NCBI RefSeq assembly: GCF_003609575.1
Contig: NZ_MBTA01000004.1
Coordinates: forward strand, 1-64,000
From: Pelobium manganitolerans
Lineage (GTDB): Bacteria > Bacteroidota > Bacteroidia > Sphingobacteriales > Sphingobacteriaceae
Direction: 5' to 3'
Length of the DNA stretch: 64,000 nucleotides
Shown here: piece after piece, positions 34,276 to 43,964 of the stretch
Position numbering within the stretch: the stretch's first letter is position 1
Layout of the letters: each line of letters opens with the position of its first letter
Notes under the pieces: model-generated
What the model saw: only the letters and a program-made list of their open reading frames with translations
Database searches by the model: none
What the model was told of the DNA's origin: nothing
Position numbers and translations under genes: made by a program

Positions 34276-34304
34276 AACCAGCGCAAAAAGGCGCTGGTTT
34301 TTTT
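34276..34304 (+). terminator. Terminator of atpD-atpC
   Basis: AACCAGCGC pairs with GCGCTGGTT around AAAAAG, then seven T residues. It is 24 bp after the atpC stop. Confidence 0.9.
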
Positions 34305-34603
34305 ATGCGCTTTTAAAAGCGTATTTTATGAAATATTTTTGTTGCAAAGCTGTTTTTAAGAAGAATTTTAAGCTATTCACCAATTTACTAAAACCTTATA
34401 CCGAATACCAAATTGATGTTTGGTATAAGGACGTAAAAATTAAATTTTGTATTTTTATATTTAATTAGGTTTTAATTCTTAAATACTGTTTTTTATAAGA
34501 TTAAAATTTTTTTTAAAACATTTTGTATTTGCTATTGTGGGTTAAAGCTACAAGCGCTATCTTGTTTTTATCAAATAACAAGAAACTTGAACCTGTTTAA
34601 AAG
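34305..34603. other. Upstream region of the ilv leader
   Basis: No gene is seen. The area contains an inverted repeat CCTTATACC/GGTATAAGG (34394-34430) with an alternative inner pairing ATACCAAA/TTTGGTAT, AT-rich DNA, and a CTTGTT/AACAAG hairpin (34561-34582) just before the leader peptide start. The ilv promoter must lie here; no single -7 box stands out. Confidence 0.5.
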
Positions 34604-34681
34604 ATGTTATTAACTGTCACTATTATCCTGATTGTGTTATTGCTGATCATCGGCAACAAACAGAAGGCGTGTGTACTATAA
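34604..34681 (+). CDS. ilv operon leader peptide (25 residues)
   Basis: ATG at 34604 to TAA at 34679-34681 encodes a peptide that begins MLLTVTIILIVLLLII. Of 25 residues, 8 are Leu, 5 Ile and 3 Val, with two Thr. Such clusters of regulatory codons mark attenuator leader peptides. GAAGGCG (34663-34669), inside the last codons, can pair with the terminator's left arm. Ribosome stalling at Ile/Leu/Val codons would leave that segment free and prevent the terminator. The peptide itself need have no other role. Confidence 0.85.
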   Translation: MLLTVTIILIVLLLIIGNKQKACVL

Positions 34682-34701
34682 TAGCAACAAAAATAAGACA
34701 G

Positions 34702-34731
34702 CGCCTTCCGTTAAAAGAAGGCGTTTTTTTT
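34702..34731 (+). terminator. Attenuator terminator of the ilv-leu operon
   Basis: CGCCTTC (34702-34708) pairs with GAAGGCG (34717-34723), followed by eight T residues. The same left arm can instead pair with GAAGGCG at 34663-34669 inside the leader peptide frame, forming the antiterminator. ilvE starts 23 bp later. Confidence 0.9.
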
Positions 34732-34753
34732 ATAAGTAAATTGTTTAAGGTGT

Positions 34754-35644
34754 ATGGAAAGTTTTAAAAGAGATCAGCTGATTTATAAAGACGGTGTTTT
34801 TGTGAAAGCATCTGAAGCCGGTATCGACTTTTTTAGTCAAACCATACACTACGGCTTTGGTGCTTTTGAGGGTTTGCGCTCTTATCAAACCGGTAACGGT
34901 GTTAAAATATTTAAAGCTAAAGAGCATTTTAATCGTTTGAAGTTTTCTTGTGCACAAATTAATATGCCCTTTAATTGGGATATTGATCAGTTGATTTTAG
35001 ACACCTACACTTTATTAGAGCGTATCGGTTTAACTAATGCATATATCCGTCCGATGGTTTTTGCTGGGGCAGATATGTCTATGATCAGTTCTAAAAAAGC
35101 GCAATTGATAATCACTGCCTGGAGTTGGGATGCATTTTATGGCGATAAGTTTTTAAAAACATGTATTTCTAAAACAGAGAAGCCAACGCCATCATCTATC
35201 CCCATAAATGCAAAAATTACAGGTAACTACATCAACTCTGTTTTGGCCATAACAGATGCAAAAGCACGAGGTTTTGACGAAGCCATATTGGTAGATGTTA
35301 ACGGTTTCATCAGCGAAACAACTTCTGCCAACGTATATATGGAAAAAGGCGGTAAACTATATACGCCCAAAGCAGATAACGTAATGCCAGGGATCACTCG
35401 GGCCACCGTGATGAAAATTGCCGAACAGTTAGAAATAGAAGTGATAGAAAAAGATATCACTGTTGAAGAGTTTAAAAATGCCGATAGCGCTTTCGCCTGC
35501 GGAACTGCGGTAGAAATTATCGGTATCAAATCCGTAGATGAGTGCACCTATCCTTTAGCTTTTGATTTAAGTTTAGGGGCAAACATCCAAAGGGTTTATA
35601 AAAGCCTTGTTTTAGATAAATTAAGTTTTGAAGTAATCATATAA
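34754..35644 (+). CDS. ilvE: Branched-chain amino acid aminotransferase
   Basis: The 296-residue class IV PLP enzyme performs the last step of valine, leucine and isoleucine synthesis. Visible are [13 protein letters not shown], the PLP Lys154 in [27 protein letters not shown] and CGTAVEI. It is the first gene after the attenuator, and its stop overlaps the region of the ilvD start. Confidence 0.96.
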   Translation: MESFKRDQLIYKDGVFVKASEAGIDFFSQTIHYGFGAFEGLRSYQTGNGVKIFKAKEHFNRLKFSCAQINMPFNWDIDQLILDTYTLLERIGLTNAYIRPMVFAGADMSMISSKKAQLIITAWSWDAFYGDKFLKTCISKTEKPTPSSIPINAKITGNYINSVLAITDAKARGFDEAILVDVNGFISETTSANVYMEKGGKLYTPKADNVMPGITRATVMKIAEQLEIEVIEKDITVEEFKNADSAFACGTAVEIIGIKSVDECTYPLAFDLSLGANIQRVYKSLVLDKLSFEVII

Positions 35645-37323
35645 TGGAATTAAATAAATACAGTAAAACAATTACGCAGGATAAAACGCAGCCCGCGTCT
35701 CAGGCACAACTTTATGCCATTGGCTTAACAACGGCAGATATGTCGAAGCCGCAGGTTGGTATTGCCAGCATGGGTTACGATGGTAATAACTGTAATATGC
35801 ACCTAAACGGTTTAGCAGCCGAGGTGAAAAAGGGCGTGTGGCAAAATGGAATGGTAGGCCTTACTTTCCATACCATTGGTGTAAGTGATGGCATAACCAA
35901 CGGAACTGCCGGTATGCGTTATTCTTTGGTATCAAGAGATATTATTGCAGATTCTATTGAAACGGTTACTGGCGCACATTTTTACGATGGTTTAATTACC
36001 GTGCCGGGCTGTGATAAAAATATGCCCGGGTCTTTAATTGCTATGGCGCGTTTAAACCGCCCGTCTATTATGGTTTACGGAGGTTCTATCCACCCGGGCG
36101 AGTATAAAGGCGAAGCGCTAAACATTGTTTCTGCTTTTGAAGCTTTGGGTCAAAAACTAGCAGGTAATTTAAGTGACGAGGATTACCAAGGTGTTATTGA
36201 ACATGCTTGTCCCGGTGCAGGTGCCTGCGGCGGAATGTACACGGCAAACACCATGTCTTCTGCCATTGAAGCTATGGGAATGAGCTTGCCTTACAGCTCA
36301 TCAAATCCGGCTTTAAGCCAAGAAAAAATAAACGAGTGCCAAGAAGTAGGTAAATACCTAAAAATCCTTTTAGAGAAAGATATAAAACCGAGCGACATTA
36401 TGACGCGTAAAGCATTTGAAAATGCAATTACCGTGATTATGGTGTTGGGCGGAAGTACCAATGCGGTGTTGCACATGATTGCAATGGCAGATTCGGTTAA
36501 CTTACCATTGACGCTGAAAGACTTCCAAGATGTGAGCGATAAAATTCCGGTTTTGGCAGATTTAAAGCCAAGCGGTAAATATCTAATGGAAGATCTTCAT
36601 AATATTGGCGGTGTACCGATGGTGATGAAATATTTGCTGAAACGAGGTTTAATCCACGGTGATTGTTTAACCGTTACCGGAAAAACCATCGCAGAAAACT
36701 TAGAAAATGTTCCGGATATCGAGTTTGAGAACCAAAAAATCATTTTCCCTTTAGAGAAGCCAATTAAAGCAACTGGTCACCTACAAATGCTTTACGGTAA
36801 CGTTGCAAGTGAAGGTTCGGTAGCAAAAATTTCGGGTAAAGAAGGTGAGCGATTTAAAGGAACGGCACGAACATTTAACGGCGAAAGTGAATTGATAGAA
36901 GGTATTTCATCTGGCAAAGTTAAAGCTGGCGATGTGGTAGTTATCCGTTACGTGGGACCTAAAGGCGGGCCGGGTATGTCAGAGATGTTAAAACCGACTT
37001 CTGCCATTATTGGTGCGGGCCTGGGCTCTTCGGTGGCTTTAATTACAGACGGACGTTTTTCTGGCGGTACACATGGGTTTGTTGTAGGGCACATTGTTCC
37101 AGAAGCATACGAAGGCGGAAACATCGCGCTTATCCAAGATGATGATATCATCGAAATTGACGCAATTAATAATACTATAAATGTGCTGGTTTCTGATGAG
37201 GAATTAGAGGCTAGAAGAAAAGCTTGGGTACAGCCAGAGCCACCGGTAAAAAGAGGGGTGTTGTACAAATACTTTAAGCTGGTAAGCAACGCCACTAAAG
37301 GTTGTATAACCGACGCAGATTAA
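35644..37323 (+). CDS. ilvD: Dihydroxy-acid dehydratase
   Basis: The 559-residue Fe-S enzyme dehydrates dihydroxy-acids in valine and isoleucine synthesis. Cluster-binding cysteines are seen in GCDKNMPGS and [20 protein letters not shown], with the C-terminal [12 protein letters not shown] and [12 protein letters not shown] motifs. It starts 1 bp after, or overlapping, the ilvE stop, which suggests coupled translation. Confidence 0.97.
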   Translation: MELNKYSKTITQDKTQPASQAQLYAIGLTTADMSKPQVGIASMGYDGNNCNMHLNGLAAEVKKGVWQNGMVGLTFHTIGVSDGITNGTAGMRYSLVSRDIIADSIETVTGAHFYDGLITVPGCDKNMPGSLIAMARLNRPSIMVYGGSIHPGEYKGEALNIVSAFEALGQKLAGNLSDEDYQGVIEHACPGAGACGGMYTANTMSSAIEAMGMSLPYSSSNPALSQEKINECQEVGKYLKILLEKDIKPSDIMTRKAFENAITVIMVLGGSTNAVLHMIAMADSVNLPLTLKDFQDVSDKIPVLADLKPSGKYLMEDLHNIGGVPMVMKYLLKRGLIHGDCLTVTGKTIAENLENVPDIEFENQKIIFPLEKPIKATGHLQMLYGNVASEGSVAKISGKEGERFKGTARTFNGESELIEGISSGKVKAGDVVVIRYVGPKGGPGMSEMLKPTSAIIGAGLGSSVALITDGRFSGGTHGFVVGHIVPEAYEGGNIALIQDDDIIEIDAINNTINVLVSDEELEARRKAWVQPEPPVKRGVLYKYFKLVSNATKGCITDAD

Positions 37324-37329
37324 TTTAAA

Positions 37330-37905
37330 ATGCAAATCATTAAAAGCATACAAAGTAGAATATACGAAGTCCGTGGTGAACGGGTAATGCTCGATTTTGA
37401 TTTGGCGTTTTTATATGAGGTGGAAACTAGAGTTTTAAATCAGGCGGTTAAAAGAAACAGCAAACGTTTTCCGGATGATTTTATGTTCAGATTGACAGCG
37501 AAAGAATGGGAAGCTATCCGATCACAACTTGTGCTCGGTTATGAAGATACTGTAAATCCATCATCACAATTTGTGATGATGAATATTCCTTCTAACAGAA
37601 CCGGAAAATATTTGCCTTACGCTTTCACCGAACAGGGCGTTGCCATGTTAAGTGGTGTGTTAAATAGCGATAAGGCCATCAGCATGAATATAGCGATTAT
37701 GAGAGCTTTCGTTGATGTAAGGAGAATTTTGATCAAACAAATTGATGTAAAAGATAAATTGGATGAGATTGTAGAACGAGTCGGTGAGCATGATATACAG
37801 CTGCACCATTTATATCAGGCTATGGAAAATCTGATTGATGAAAAGGTGGCGAAGAAAAGCTGGGACGAGAGAGAAAGAATTGGTTTCAAAACAAAAAATA
37901 AATAA
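37330..37905 (+). CDS. ORF6N domain protein inside the ilv operon
   Basis: The 191-residue protein matches the ORF6N (KilA-N-like) domain: IYEVRGERVMLDFDLAFLYE, ETRVLNQAVKRNSKRFPDDF and YLPYAFTEQGVAML. Such domains are typical of phage and mobile-element proteins and are thought to bind DNA or antirepressor partners. The C-terminal part is a helical coil (VKDKLDEIVERV) with a basic tail. It sits 6 bp after ilvD and 7 bp before ilvB, so it is transcribed with the operon. It has no known role in amino acid synthesis, so it is probably a later insertion. Confidence 0.88.
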   Translation: MQIIKSIQSRIYEVRGERVMLDFDLAFLYEVETRVLNQAVKRNSKRFPDDFMFRLTAKEWEAIRSQLVLGYEDTVNPSSQFVMMNIPSNRTGKYLPYAFTEQGVAMLSGVLNSDKAISMNIAIMRAFVDVRRILIKQIDVKDKLDEIVERVGEHDIQLHHLYQAMENLIDEKVAKKSWDERERIGFKTKNK

Positions 37906-37912
37906 AGAGATT

Positions 37913-39658
37913 ATGGATACTCTTGAAATACAAAAAGATAAAACAGACGCGCAACAAGCTAAAGCAGTAGCTACCTTAACGGGCTCGCAAATTTTGTTGA
38001 ACGGATTAATTGCAGAAGGGGTAGATACTATTTTTGGTTATCCGGGCGGCGCAATTATGCCTATTTATGATGCCCTATACGATTATAACGATAGGCTAAA
38101 ACACATTTTAGTACGTCATGAGCAAGGCGCTACCCACGCGGCACAAGGTTATGCGCGTACCTCTGGAAAGGTGGGAGTGGTATTTGCCACAAGTGGTCCG
38201 GGCGCCACCAACCTGATTACAGGTTTGGCAGATGCACAGATAGACAGCACACCGATGGTTTGTATTACTGGGCAAGTTTTTGCGCACCTTTTAGGTACCG
38301 ATGCTTTCCAAGAAACGGACGTAATTAACATCACTACGCCGGTTACCAAATGGAACTACCAGGTAACAGATGCTTCGGAAATTGAAGAAGTTTTGGCAAA
38401 AGCATTTTACATTGCTAGCACTGGCAGGCCGGGACCAGTTTTGGTAGATATTACCAAAAATGCACAGATACAAATGGCAGAATATTTTGGTTACCAAAAG
38501 TGCGATCATGTTCGTAGCTATAAACCAAAGCCAGAGATCAGAAAATCATACATTGAGCAAGCTGCCGAATTAATTAATAAAGCAGAAAAACCTTTTGTGC
38601 TTTTTGGCCAAGGTATTTTGTTAGGAAATGCCGAGCAAGAGTTTAAAGCTTTTGTTGAAAAATCTGGTATCCCATCTGCGTGGACAATTTTGGGCGCGGG
38701 CGCTATCCCAACAGATCACCCTTTAAACGTAGGTATGTTGGGCATGCACGGCAACTACGGACCAAATGTTTTAACCAACGAGTGCGACGTGTTAATAGCG
38801 ATAGGGATGCGTTTTGACGACCGCGTAACTGGCCGTTTAGACAAATACGCTAAGCAAGCAAAAGTTATCCATTTAGATATTGACCCGGCCGAAATCGACA
38901 AAAACGTAAAAACTACCGTTCCGGTTTGGGGAGACTGTAAAGAAACTTTGCCGATGCTTACCGAACTGGTTCAGCAAAAAACGCACGATGCCTGGTTGCA
39001 AAAGTTCAGAGACTTTGCACAACAAGAAATGGATCAGTGTATTGATGCCGAGATTAACCCTAAAGAAGGAGAGCTTTCTATGGGCGAGGTAATTAACCAA
39101 TTGAACCAGCTAACCAACGGCGATGCAGTGATTGTTACTGATGTTGGCCAGCACCAAATGGTGGCTTGTCGTTATGCTAAATTCAATAATACGCGTAGCA
39201 ACATTACCAGCGGCGGTTTAGGAACCATGGGTTTTGCTTTGCCGGCAGCAATAGGAGCCAAATTTGGCGCGCCGGATAAAGATGTTGTTGCCGTAATTGG
39301 CGATGGCGGTTTCCAGATGACTCTGCAAGAGTTGGGCACCATCATGCAGTCAAAAGTGGATGTTAAAATCATTATCCTAAACAACCAGTTTTTAGGCATG
39401 GTACGCCAGTGGCAAGAGCTTTTTAACGATAAGCGTTATTCTTTTGTGGATATCACCAGCCCAGATTTTGTAGCTTTGGCAAAAAGTTATTACATAGATG
39501 GCCAGCGTATTTCTGAGCGCAATCAGGTAAAAGATGCTTTAGCCACCATGCTTGAGCACAAAGGACCTTATTTGTTAGAAATTATGGTTAAAAAAGAAAA
39601 TAACGTTTTCCCGATGGTGCCACAAGGCTGTAGCGTAAGCGAAATCAGGTTAAAATAA
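37913..39658 (+). CDS. ilvB: Acetolactate synthase large subunit
   Basis: The 581-residue ThDP enzyme makes acetolactate or acetohydroxybutyrate, the first common step. Motifs include IFGYPGGAIMP, VRHEQGATHAAQGYAR with the catalytic Glu, FATSGPGATNLITGLADA and the ThDP-binding GDGGFQMTLQELGTI...NN. I start at ATG 37913; a longer in-frame extension to 37835 would lie inside the ORF6N gene. The small subunit gene follows at 39693. Confidence 0.97.
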   Translation: MDTLEIQKDKTDAQQAKAVATLTGSQILLNGLIAEGVDTIFGYPGGAIMPIYDALYDYNDRLKHILVRHEQGATHAAQGYARTSGKVGVVFATSGPGATNLITGLADAQIDSTPMVCITGQVFAHLLGTDAFQETDVINITTPVTKWNYQVTDASEIEEVLAKAFYIASTGRPGPVLVDITKNAQIQMAEYFGYQKCDHVRSYKPKPEIRKSYIEQAAELINKAEKPFVLFGQGILLGNAEQEFKAFVEKSGIPSAWTILGAGAIPTDHPLNVGMLGMHGNYGPNVLTNECDVLIAIGMRFDDRVTGRLDKYAKQAKVIHLDIDPAEIDKNVKTTVPVWGDCKETLPMLTELVQQKTHDAWLQKFRDFAQQEMDQCIDAEINPKEGELSMGEVINQLNQLTNGDAVIVTDVGQHQMVACRYAKFNNTRSNITSGGLGTMGFALPAAIGAKFGAPDKDVVAVIGDGGFQMTLQELGTIMQSKVDVKIIILNNQFLGMVRQWQELFNDKRYSFVDITSPDFVALAKSYYIDGQRISERNQVKDALATMLEHKGPYLLEIMVKKENNVFPMVPQGCSVSEIRLK

Positions 39659-39692
39659 GTCGTTCGTAATTTAAAGATCCAAACCGTTTGAA

Positions 39693-40295
39693 ATGGAATC
39701 ACAAATTGAAAAACAGGAATATAACATCACAGTTTATACCGAAAACCAAATTGGTTTACTTAACAGAATTGCGATTATCTTTAGCCGCAGAAAGCTTAAC
39801 ATTGAAAGTTTAAACACTTCGCCTTCTGAGGTTAATGGCATACACCGTTTTAATATCGTAATTACCGAAACCGAAGAGGTGGTGCGTAAAGTGGCGCGCC
39901 AACTAGAGAAGCAGATTGAGGTTTTGAAGGTGTACTACAACACCAATGCAGATGTAATTTGGCAGGAGATGGCGCTGTACAAAGTGCCAACAGATGTAAT
40001 TGCAGAGCAAGTAAGTGTTGAGCGTTTATTGCGCGAACATGGCGCCAGAGCGGTAGTAATCCGTAACGATTACACCGTTTTTGAAGCTACCGGTCACCGC
40101 GAAGAGACAGATAAATTAGTGGAAGTTTTGCAACAATACGGTTTAATAGAATTTGTAAGAAGCGCCCGCGTAGCAATTATCAAAGCTAGCGATGGTTTCC
40201 ACTCTAAACTAAAAGAATTTGAACAGCGAGAACCGGGGGATGAAGTGGTGGAAAACCAATATCTAAACAATCGCGACAAAGTATTTACAATGTAA
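39693..40295 (+). CDS. ilvN: Acetolactate synthase small (regulatory) subunit
   Basis: The 200-residue protein begins with an ACT domain (YNITVYTENQIGLLNRIAIIF, SRRKLNIESLNTSPSEVNG) that binds valine for feedback inhibition. A second, less conserved domain follows (about 90-170). It is longer than the 160-residue E. coli type, as is usual in this phylum. It lies 34 bp after ilvB. Confidence 0.95.
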   Translation: MESQIEKQEYNITVYTENQIGLLNRIAIIFSRRKLNIESLNTSPSEVNGIHRFNIVITETEEVVRKVARQLEKQIEVLKVYYNTNADVIWQEMALYKVPTDVIAEQVSVERLLREHGARAVVIRNDYTVFEATGHREETDKLVEVLQQYGLIEFVRSARVAIIKASDGFHSKLKEFEQREPGDEVVENQYLNNRDKVFTM

Positions 40296-40296
40296 T

Positions 40297-40767
40297 ATGG
40301 CAAATTCAACTTTTAAATTTATTATACAAGGCCGCGAGGCGTTTATCCGTTTAATTGATACGCTTTCTGTAGAAGAGCTTAACCGCATTCCAGAAGGTTT
40401 TAACAACAATATTATCTGGAATTTTGGCCACATCGTGGTAACTACGCCGGCACTTTGCTACGTGCGTAGCGGTTTGTGGGAGAATGCTTCTTCGATAAAA
40501 TTTTTGGAAGATTTCCAAAAAGGGAGTAAACCTACGCGCCAGATCAGCGAAAGTGAAATTGAAGAGCTGAAGGCTTTGGCGATATCAAGCATAAAAGCTA
40601 TAGAACAAGATGATGAAAAAGGCGTTTTTAGTGCGGTAAAACCTTTTTCAACATCAACTTACGGTGCAGAAATGGTTAACTTTGATGAGATTTTGATCAC
40701 CACTTCTGGGCACGATAATATGCACCTTGGCTATGCCTTGGCGCAGAAAAGATTAATCAAACAGTAA
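40297..40767 (+). CDS. DinB-like (DUF664-type) four-helix protein
   Basis: The 156-residue protein has the three-histidine DinB metal site: NFGHIVVTTPA early (about His48) and GHDNMHLGYALAQKR near residue 140. DinB-like proteins are metal-binding helical bundles, some acting as thiol-dependent transferases (for example with bacillithiol). The gene starts 1 bp after ilvN and ends 29 bp before ilvC. No role in branched-chain synthesis is known. Confidence 0.85.
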   Translation: MANSTFKFIIQGREAFIRLIDTLSVEELNRIPEGFNNNIIWNFGHIVVTTPALCYVRSGLWENASSIKFLEDFQKGSKPTRQISESEIEELKALAISSIKAIEQDDEKGVFSAVKPFSTSTYGAEMVNFDEILITTSGHDNMHLGYALAQKRLIKQ

Positions 40768-40796
40768 AAAACAAAAACATCATAACACATTAAAAA

Positions 40797-42278
40797 ATGG
40801 CAAATTATTTTAACACACTACCTCTTAGAGAACAACTGAACCAACTGGGCGTTTGTGATTTTATGGACAATGCTGAGTTTTTAGACGGGGTAGAGGCGCT
40901 AAAAGGCAAAAAAATTGTGATTGTTGGTTGCGGTGCACAAGGCCTTAACCAAGGTTTAAACCTAAGAGATAGCGGTTTAGATGTAAGCTACGCCTTACGT
41001 AAAGAGGCTATTGAAGCTAAAAGAGATTCTTGGAAAAATGCTACCGAAAACAACTTTAAGGTAGGCACTTACGAGGAGCTGATTCCTAACGCAGATGTGG
41101 TAGTTAACTTAACGCCAGATAAACAACATACTTCTGTTGTTAACGCGGTAATGCCTTTGATGAAAAAAGGTGCTACTTTATTGTACTCTCACGGTTTCAA
41201 TATTGTGGAAGAAGGTATGCAAATCCGTAAGGACCTTACTGTAATTATGGTAGCCCCTAAATGCCCAGGTTCTGAGGTAAGGGCCGAGTATGTTAGAGGT
41301 TTTGGTGTTCCAACCTTAATTGCGGTACACCCAGAGAACGACCCTGAAGGCAAAGGTTTGGCACAAGCAAAAGCTTATTGCGTAGGTACCGGCGGCCACA
41401 GAGCGGGCGTATTAAAATCATCTTTTGTTGCCGAGGTAAAATCAGATTTGATGGGCGAGCAAACTATCCTTTGCGGATTGTTGCAAACCGGTTCTATCTT
41501 ATCTTTTGATAAAATGGTTGAAAAAGGCATTGATGCCGGTTACGCTTCAAAATTGGTTCAGTACGGTGTTGAGGTAATTACCGAAGCTTTAAAGCACGGT
41601 GGTGTTTCTGGTATGATGGACCGCTTGAGCAACGCTGCTAAATTGAAAGCATTTGAAGTTTCGGAAGAGTTGAAAGACATTATGCGTCCGTTGTTCCAAA
41701 AGCACCAGGACGATATCATGAGCGGAGAATTTAGCCGCACCATGATGGAAGACTGGGCAAACGGCGATAAAAACCTTTTAGCGTGGAGAGCCGAAACCGG
41801 CGAAACTGCTTTTGAAAAAACTCCGGCTGGCGATGTTAAAATTGGCGAGCAAGAGTATTTTGATAACTATTTACTGATGGTTGCTTTTGTAAGAGCAGGT
41901 GTTGAGTTGGCTTTTGAAACGATGGTTGAAGCTGGTATTAAGCCAGAGTCTGCTTACTACGAATCGTTACACGAAACTCCGCTAATTGCAAACACCATTG
42001 CACGTAAAAAATTATTTGAGATGAACCGTGTAATTTCTGATACCGCAGAGTACGGTTGTTACCTGTTTGATCAAGCATGTAAACCGCTTTTAGGCGATTT
42101 TATGAAAAAAGTGGATGTTGATTTAGTAGGTAAAAACTTCAACGAAGGTAAAGACGGTTCTGTTGATAATGCAGAGTTGGTACGTGTTAACGAAATTTTA
42201 CGTAACCATCCGGTAGAAATTGTAGGTACTAAATTGCGTAAAGCAATGACCGCAATGAAAGCGATTAAAACGGCTTAA
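40797..42278 (+). CDS. ilvC: Ketol-acid reductoisomerase (class II)
   Basis: The 493-residue enzyme isomerises and reduces acetolactate. The Rossmann motif is GCGAQG at residues 44-49, followed by [16 protein letters not shown]. The length and the two tandem C-terminal knotted domains make it the long class II form, as in E. coli (491 residues). Catalytic acidic residues are in the helices with [12 protein letters not shown] and [15 protein letters not shown]. It follows the DinB-like gene. Confidence 0.97.
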   Translation: MANYFNTLPLREQLNQLGVCDFMDNAEFLDGVEALKGKKIVIVGCGAQGLNQGLNLRDSGLDVSYALRKEAIEAKRDSWKNATENNFKVGTYEELIPNADVVVNLTPDKQHTSVVNAVMPLMKKGATLLYSHGFNIVEEGMQIRKDLTVIMVAPKCPGSEVRAEYVRGFGVPTLIAVHPENDPEGKGLAQAKAYCVGTGGHRAGVLKSSFVAEVKSDLMGEQTILCGLLQTGSILSFDKMVEKGIDAGYASKLVQYGVEVITEALKHGGVSGMMDRLSNAAKLKAFEVSEELKDIMRPLFQKHQDDIMSGEFSRTMMEDWANGDKNLLAWRAETGETAFEKTPAGDVKIGEQEYFDNYLLMVAFVRAGVELAFETMVEAGIKPESAYYESLHETPLIANTIARKKLFEMNRVISDTAEYGCYLFDQACKPLLGDFMKKVDVDLVGKNFNEGKDGSVDNAELVRVNEILRNHPVEIVGTKLRKAMTAMKAIKTA

Positions 42279-42303
42279 GAAGAAAGCCTCACCCCCTTTT
42301 ATT

Positions 42304-42324
42304 CCCCTCTCCAGAGGAGAGGGG
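42304..42324. repeat. Palindromic repetitive element CCCCTCTCC-AGA-GGAGAGGGG
   Basis: A perfect 9-bp inverted repeat with an AGA loop, in a CT-rich context. Related pieces (CTCTCCTCTGGAGAGGG and a CATCCGGAGAGGG) follow at 42401-42452. It resembles the short palindromic intergenic repeats common in this phylum. The later copies fall inside the frame of the next gene. Confidence 0.7.
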
Positions 42325-42373
42325 AGTAGAGCGGGAATTCAACTTAACAAACAAAGTACGGAGTAGAAAGCAA

Positions 42374-43948
42374 TTGATTAATCAAAGCGATAAGCACTCC
42401 CTCTCCTCTGGAGAGGGTTGGGGTAAGGCTACTTCCCTTTCATCCGGAGAGGGACGGAATGAAGTTCTCCATCTATCCAACCTATCTTTCAAACACGGCA
42501 AAATCGACGTGTTTTCCAATTTAAATTGGATAGTTAAGAAAGGGGAAAACTGGGCTTTAGGTGGCGTTAGTGGCAGTGGAAAAACAGCTTTAGCTAAAGC
42601 CATCATAGGAGATTTGGATGTTGCTGGTAGCGTAGAAACAAATTTTGATTTAACAAGCAGTTTACGTCCGGAAACTTTATACGTAGAAAGCTGGTATCAG
42701 TTTAAAAACGTAGAAGGCGTTGCAAATTTTTATTATCAGCAACGTTACACCAGCCAACAGGCAAAAGAAACATTAACCGTAAATGCCGAATTGGCGCATT
42801 TTGGCAAAGAAAAGAGCTTAAATCTTAGCGACACAAAAAGCCTAATAAATGCTTTAGGTTTTGCCGAGCTAAGTAACTCGCAACTGATAGAACTTTCAAG
42901 TGGCGAGCATAAAAAATTACAGTTGGTTAAGGCTTTGTGGTTGCAGCCGCAATTGCTGATTATAGACCAACCTTACACCGGTTTAGATGCAGCATCGCGC
43001 AAAAACCTAAACCGATTGTTAGACAATGCGGCAGAAAAAGGCACTACATTGATATTGATTAGCAATGATGAAGAATTGCCAAGCTGCGTTAACCGTTACG
43101 CTGCGATAGCAAACGGAAAACTGAAAATATTAGATAGCGCGCCAAGCTCAGATTTTGCAGAAGCAGATTTGCAGCGCGAACTACCCAAATTTTTAAAGCA
43201 GGCGCCGGTTTACCAGTCAGAGCAGATAGCAAAGATGGTAAACGTGAACATCAGCTACGGCAATAAAAAAGTGCTTAAAAATATCAATTGGGAAGTTAAA
43301 GCAGGCGAAAAATGGTTATTGCAGGGACATAACGGCTCCGGAAAATCAACTTTGCTGAGTTTAATAAACGGCGATCATCCGCAATCTTATGCCAACGAAT
43401 TATATTTGTTTGGCAAAAAACGGGGCAGTGGCGAAAGCATTTGGGATATTAAACAGCACATCGGTTTAATTTCGCCCGAGTTTCATTGGTACTTTGATAG
43501 CAATGCCACCGTTTGGGAAAGCGTCGCGTCTGGCCTGTACGATTCGGTAGGCTTATTTGCCCGTTTGCCGTACAGCAAAGCCAAACAGGTAGATGAAACA
43601 GTTGAATACTTTGGTTTAACAGATTGCAAAAACGAGCGACTGGCAAATTTGCCTTTAGGCAAACAAAGGTTGGTGCTGTTGGCGCGTACCGTAATTAAAA
43701 ATCCGGAATTGCTCATTTTAGATGAGCCATGCCAAGGTTTAGATAAAGCGCAAACCGAATATTTTAACCATTTAGTAAGCGAGCTGAGCCAACACGGGAT
43801 GACGATCATTTACGTAGGTCATTTTGAAGCTCAACTGCCAAAGTGCCTCAGCAAAAAACTGGTTTTGTCGCACGGCGAAGTCATAAAAAACGAAAATATA
43901 ATTAAAGAAGATAAAGCTAAAGATAGCACCGTTACAGTGCAATTTTAA
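42374..43948 (+). CDS. Twin ABC ATPase (ModF/PhrA-like)
   Basis: The 524-residue protein has two ABC ATPase domains. Domain 1 has Walker A GGVSGSGKTALAKAI and signature ELSSGEHKKLQ. Domain 2 has Walker A GHNGSGKSTLLSLING, with signature NLPLGKQRLVLLA, deviating from LSGGQ, then LLILDEPCQGLD. No membrane segment is present, so it is a soluble twin-ABC protein like ModF/PhrA, of uncertain role. The only available start in frame is TTG at 42374. The first 30 residues (SSGEGWGKA, then SSGEGRNEV) come from repeat-derived DNA, and the homologous part begins near VLHLSNLSF. Confidence 0.85.
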   Translation: MINQSDKHSLSSGEGWGKATSLSSGEGRNEVLHLSNLSFKHGKIDVFSNLNWIVKKGENWALGGVSGSGKTALAKAIIGDLDVAGSVETNFDLTSSLRPETLYVESWYQFKNVEGVANFYYQQRYTSQQAKETLTVNAELAHFGKEKSLNLSDTKSLINALGFAELSNSQLIELSSGEHKKLQLVKALWLQPQLLIIDQPYTGLDAASRKNLNRLLDNAAEKGTTLILISNDEELPSCVNRYAAIANGKLKILDSAPSSDFAEADLQRELPKFLKQAPVYQSEQIAKMVNVNISYGNKKVLKNINWEVKAGEKWLLQGHNGSGKSTLLSLINGDHPQSYANELYLFGKKRGSGESIWDIKQHIGLISPEFHWYFDSNATVWESVASGLYDSVGLFARLPYSKAKQVDETVEYFGLTDCKNERLANLPLGKQRLVLLARTVIKNPELLILDEPCQGLDKAQTEYFNHLVSELSQHGMTIIYVGHFEAQLPKCLSKKLVLSHGEVIKNENIIKEDKAKDSTVTVQF

Positions 43949-43964
43949 TTTTTGAAAAAACGAT

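Noticed and set aside
34235-34468. 77-codon open frame after atpC
   Set aside because: It begins in the atpC end, spans the atpC terminator and is very AT-rich.
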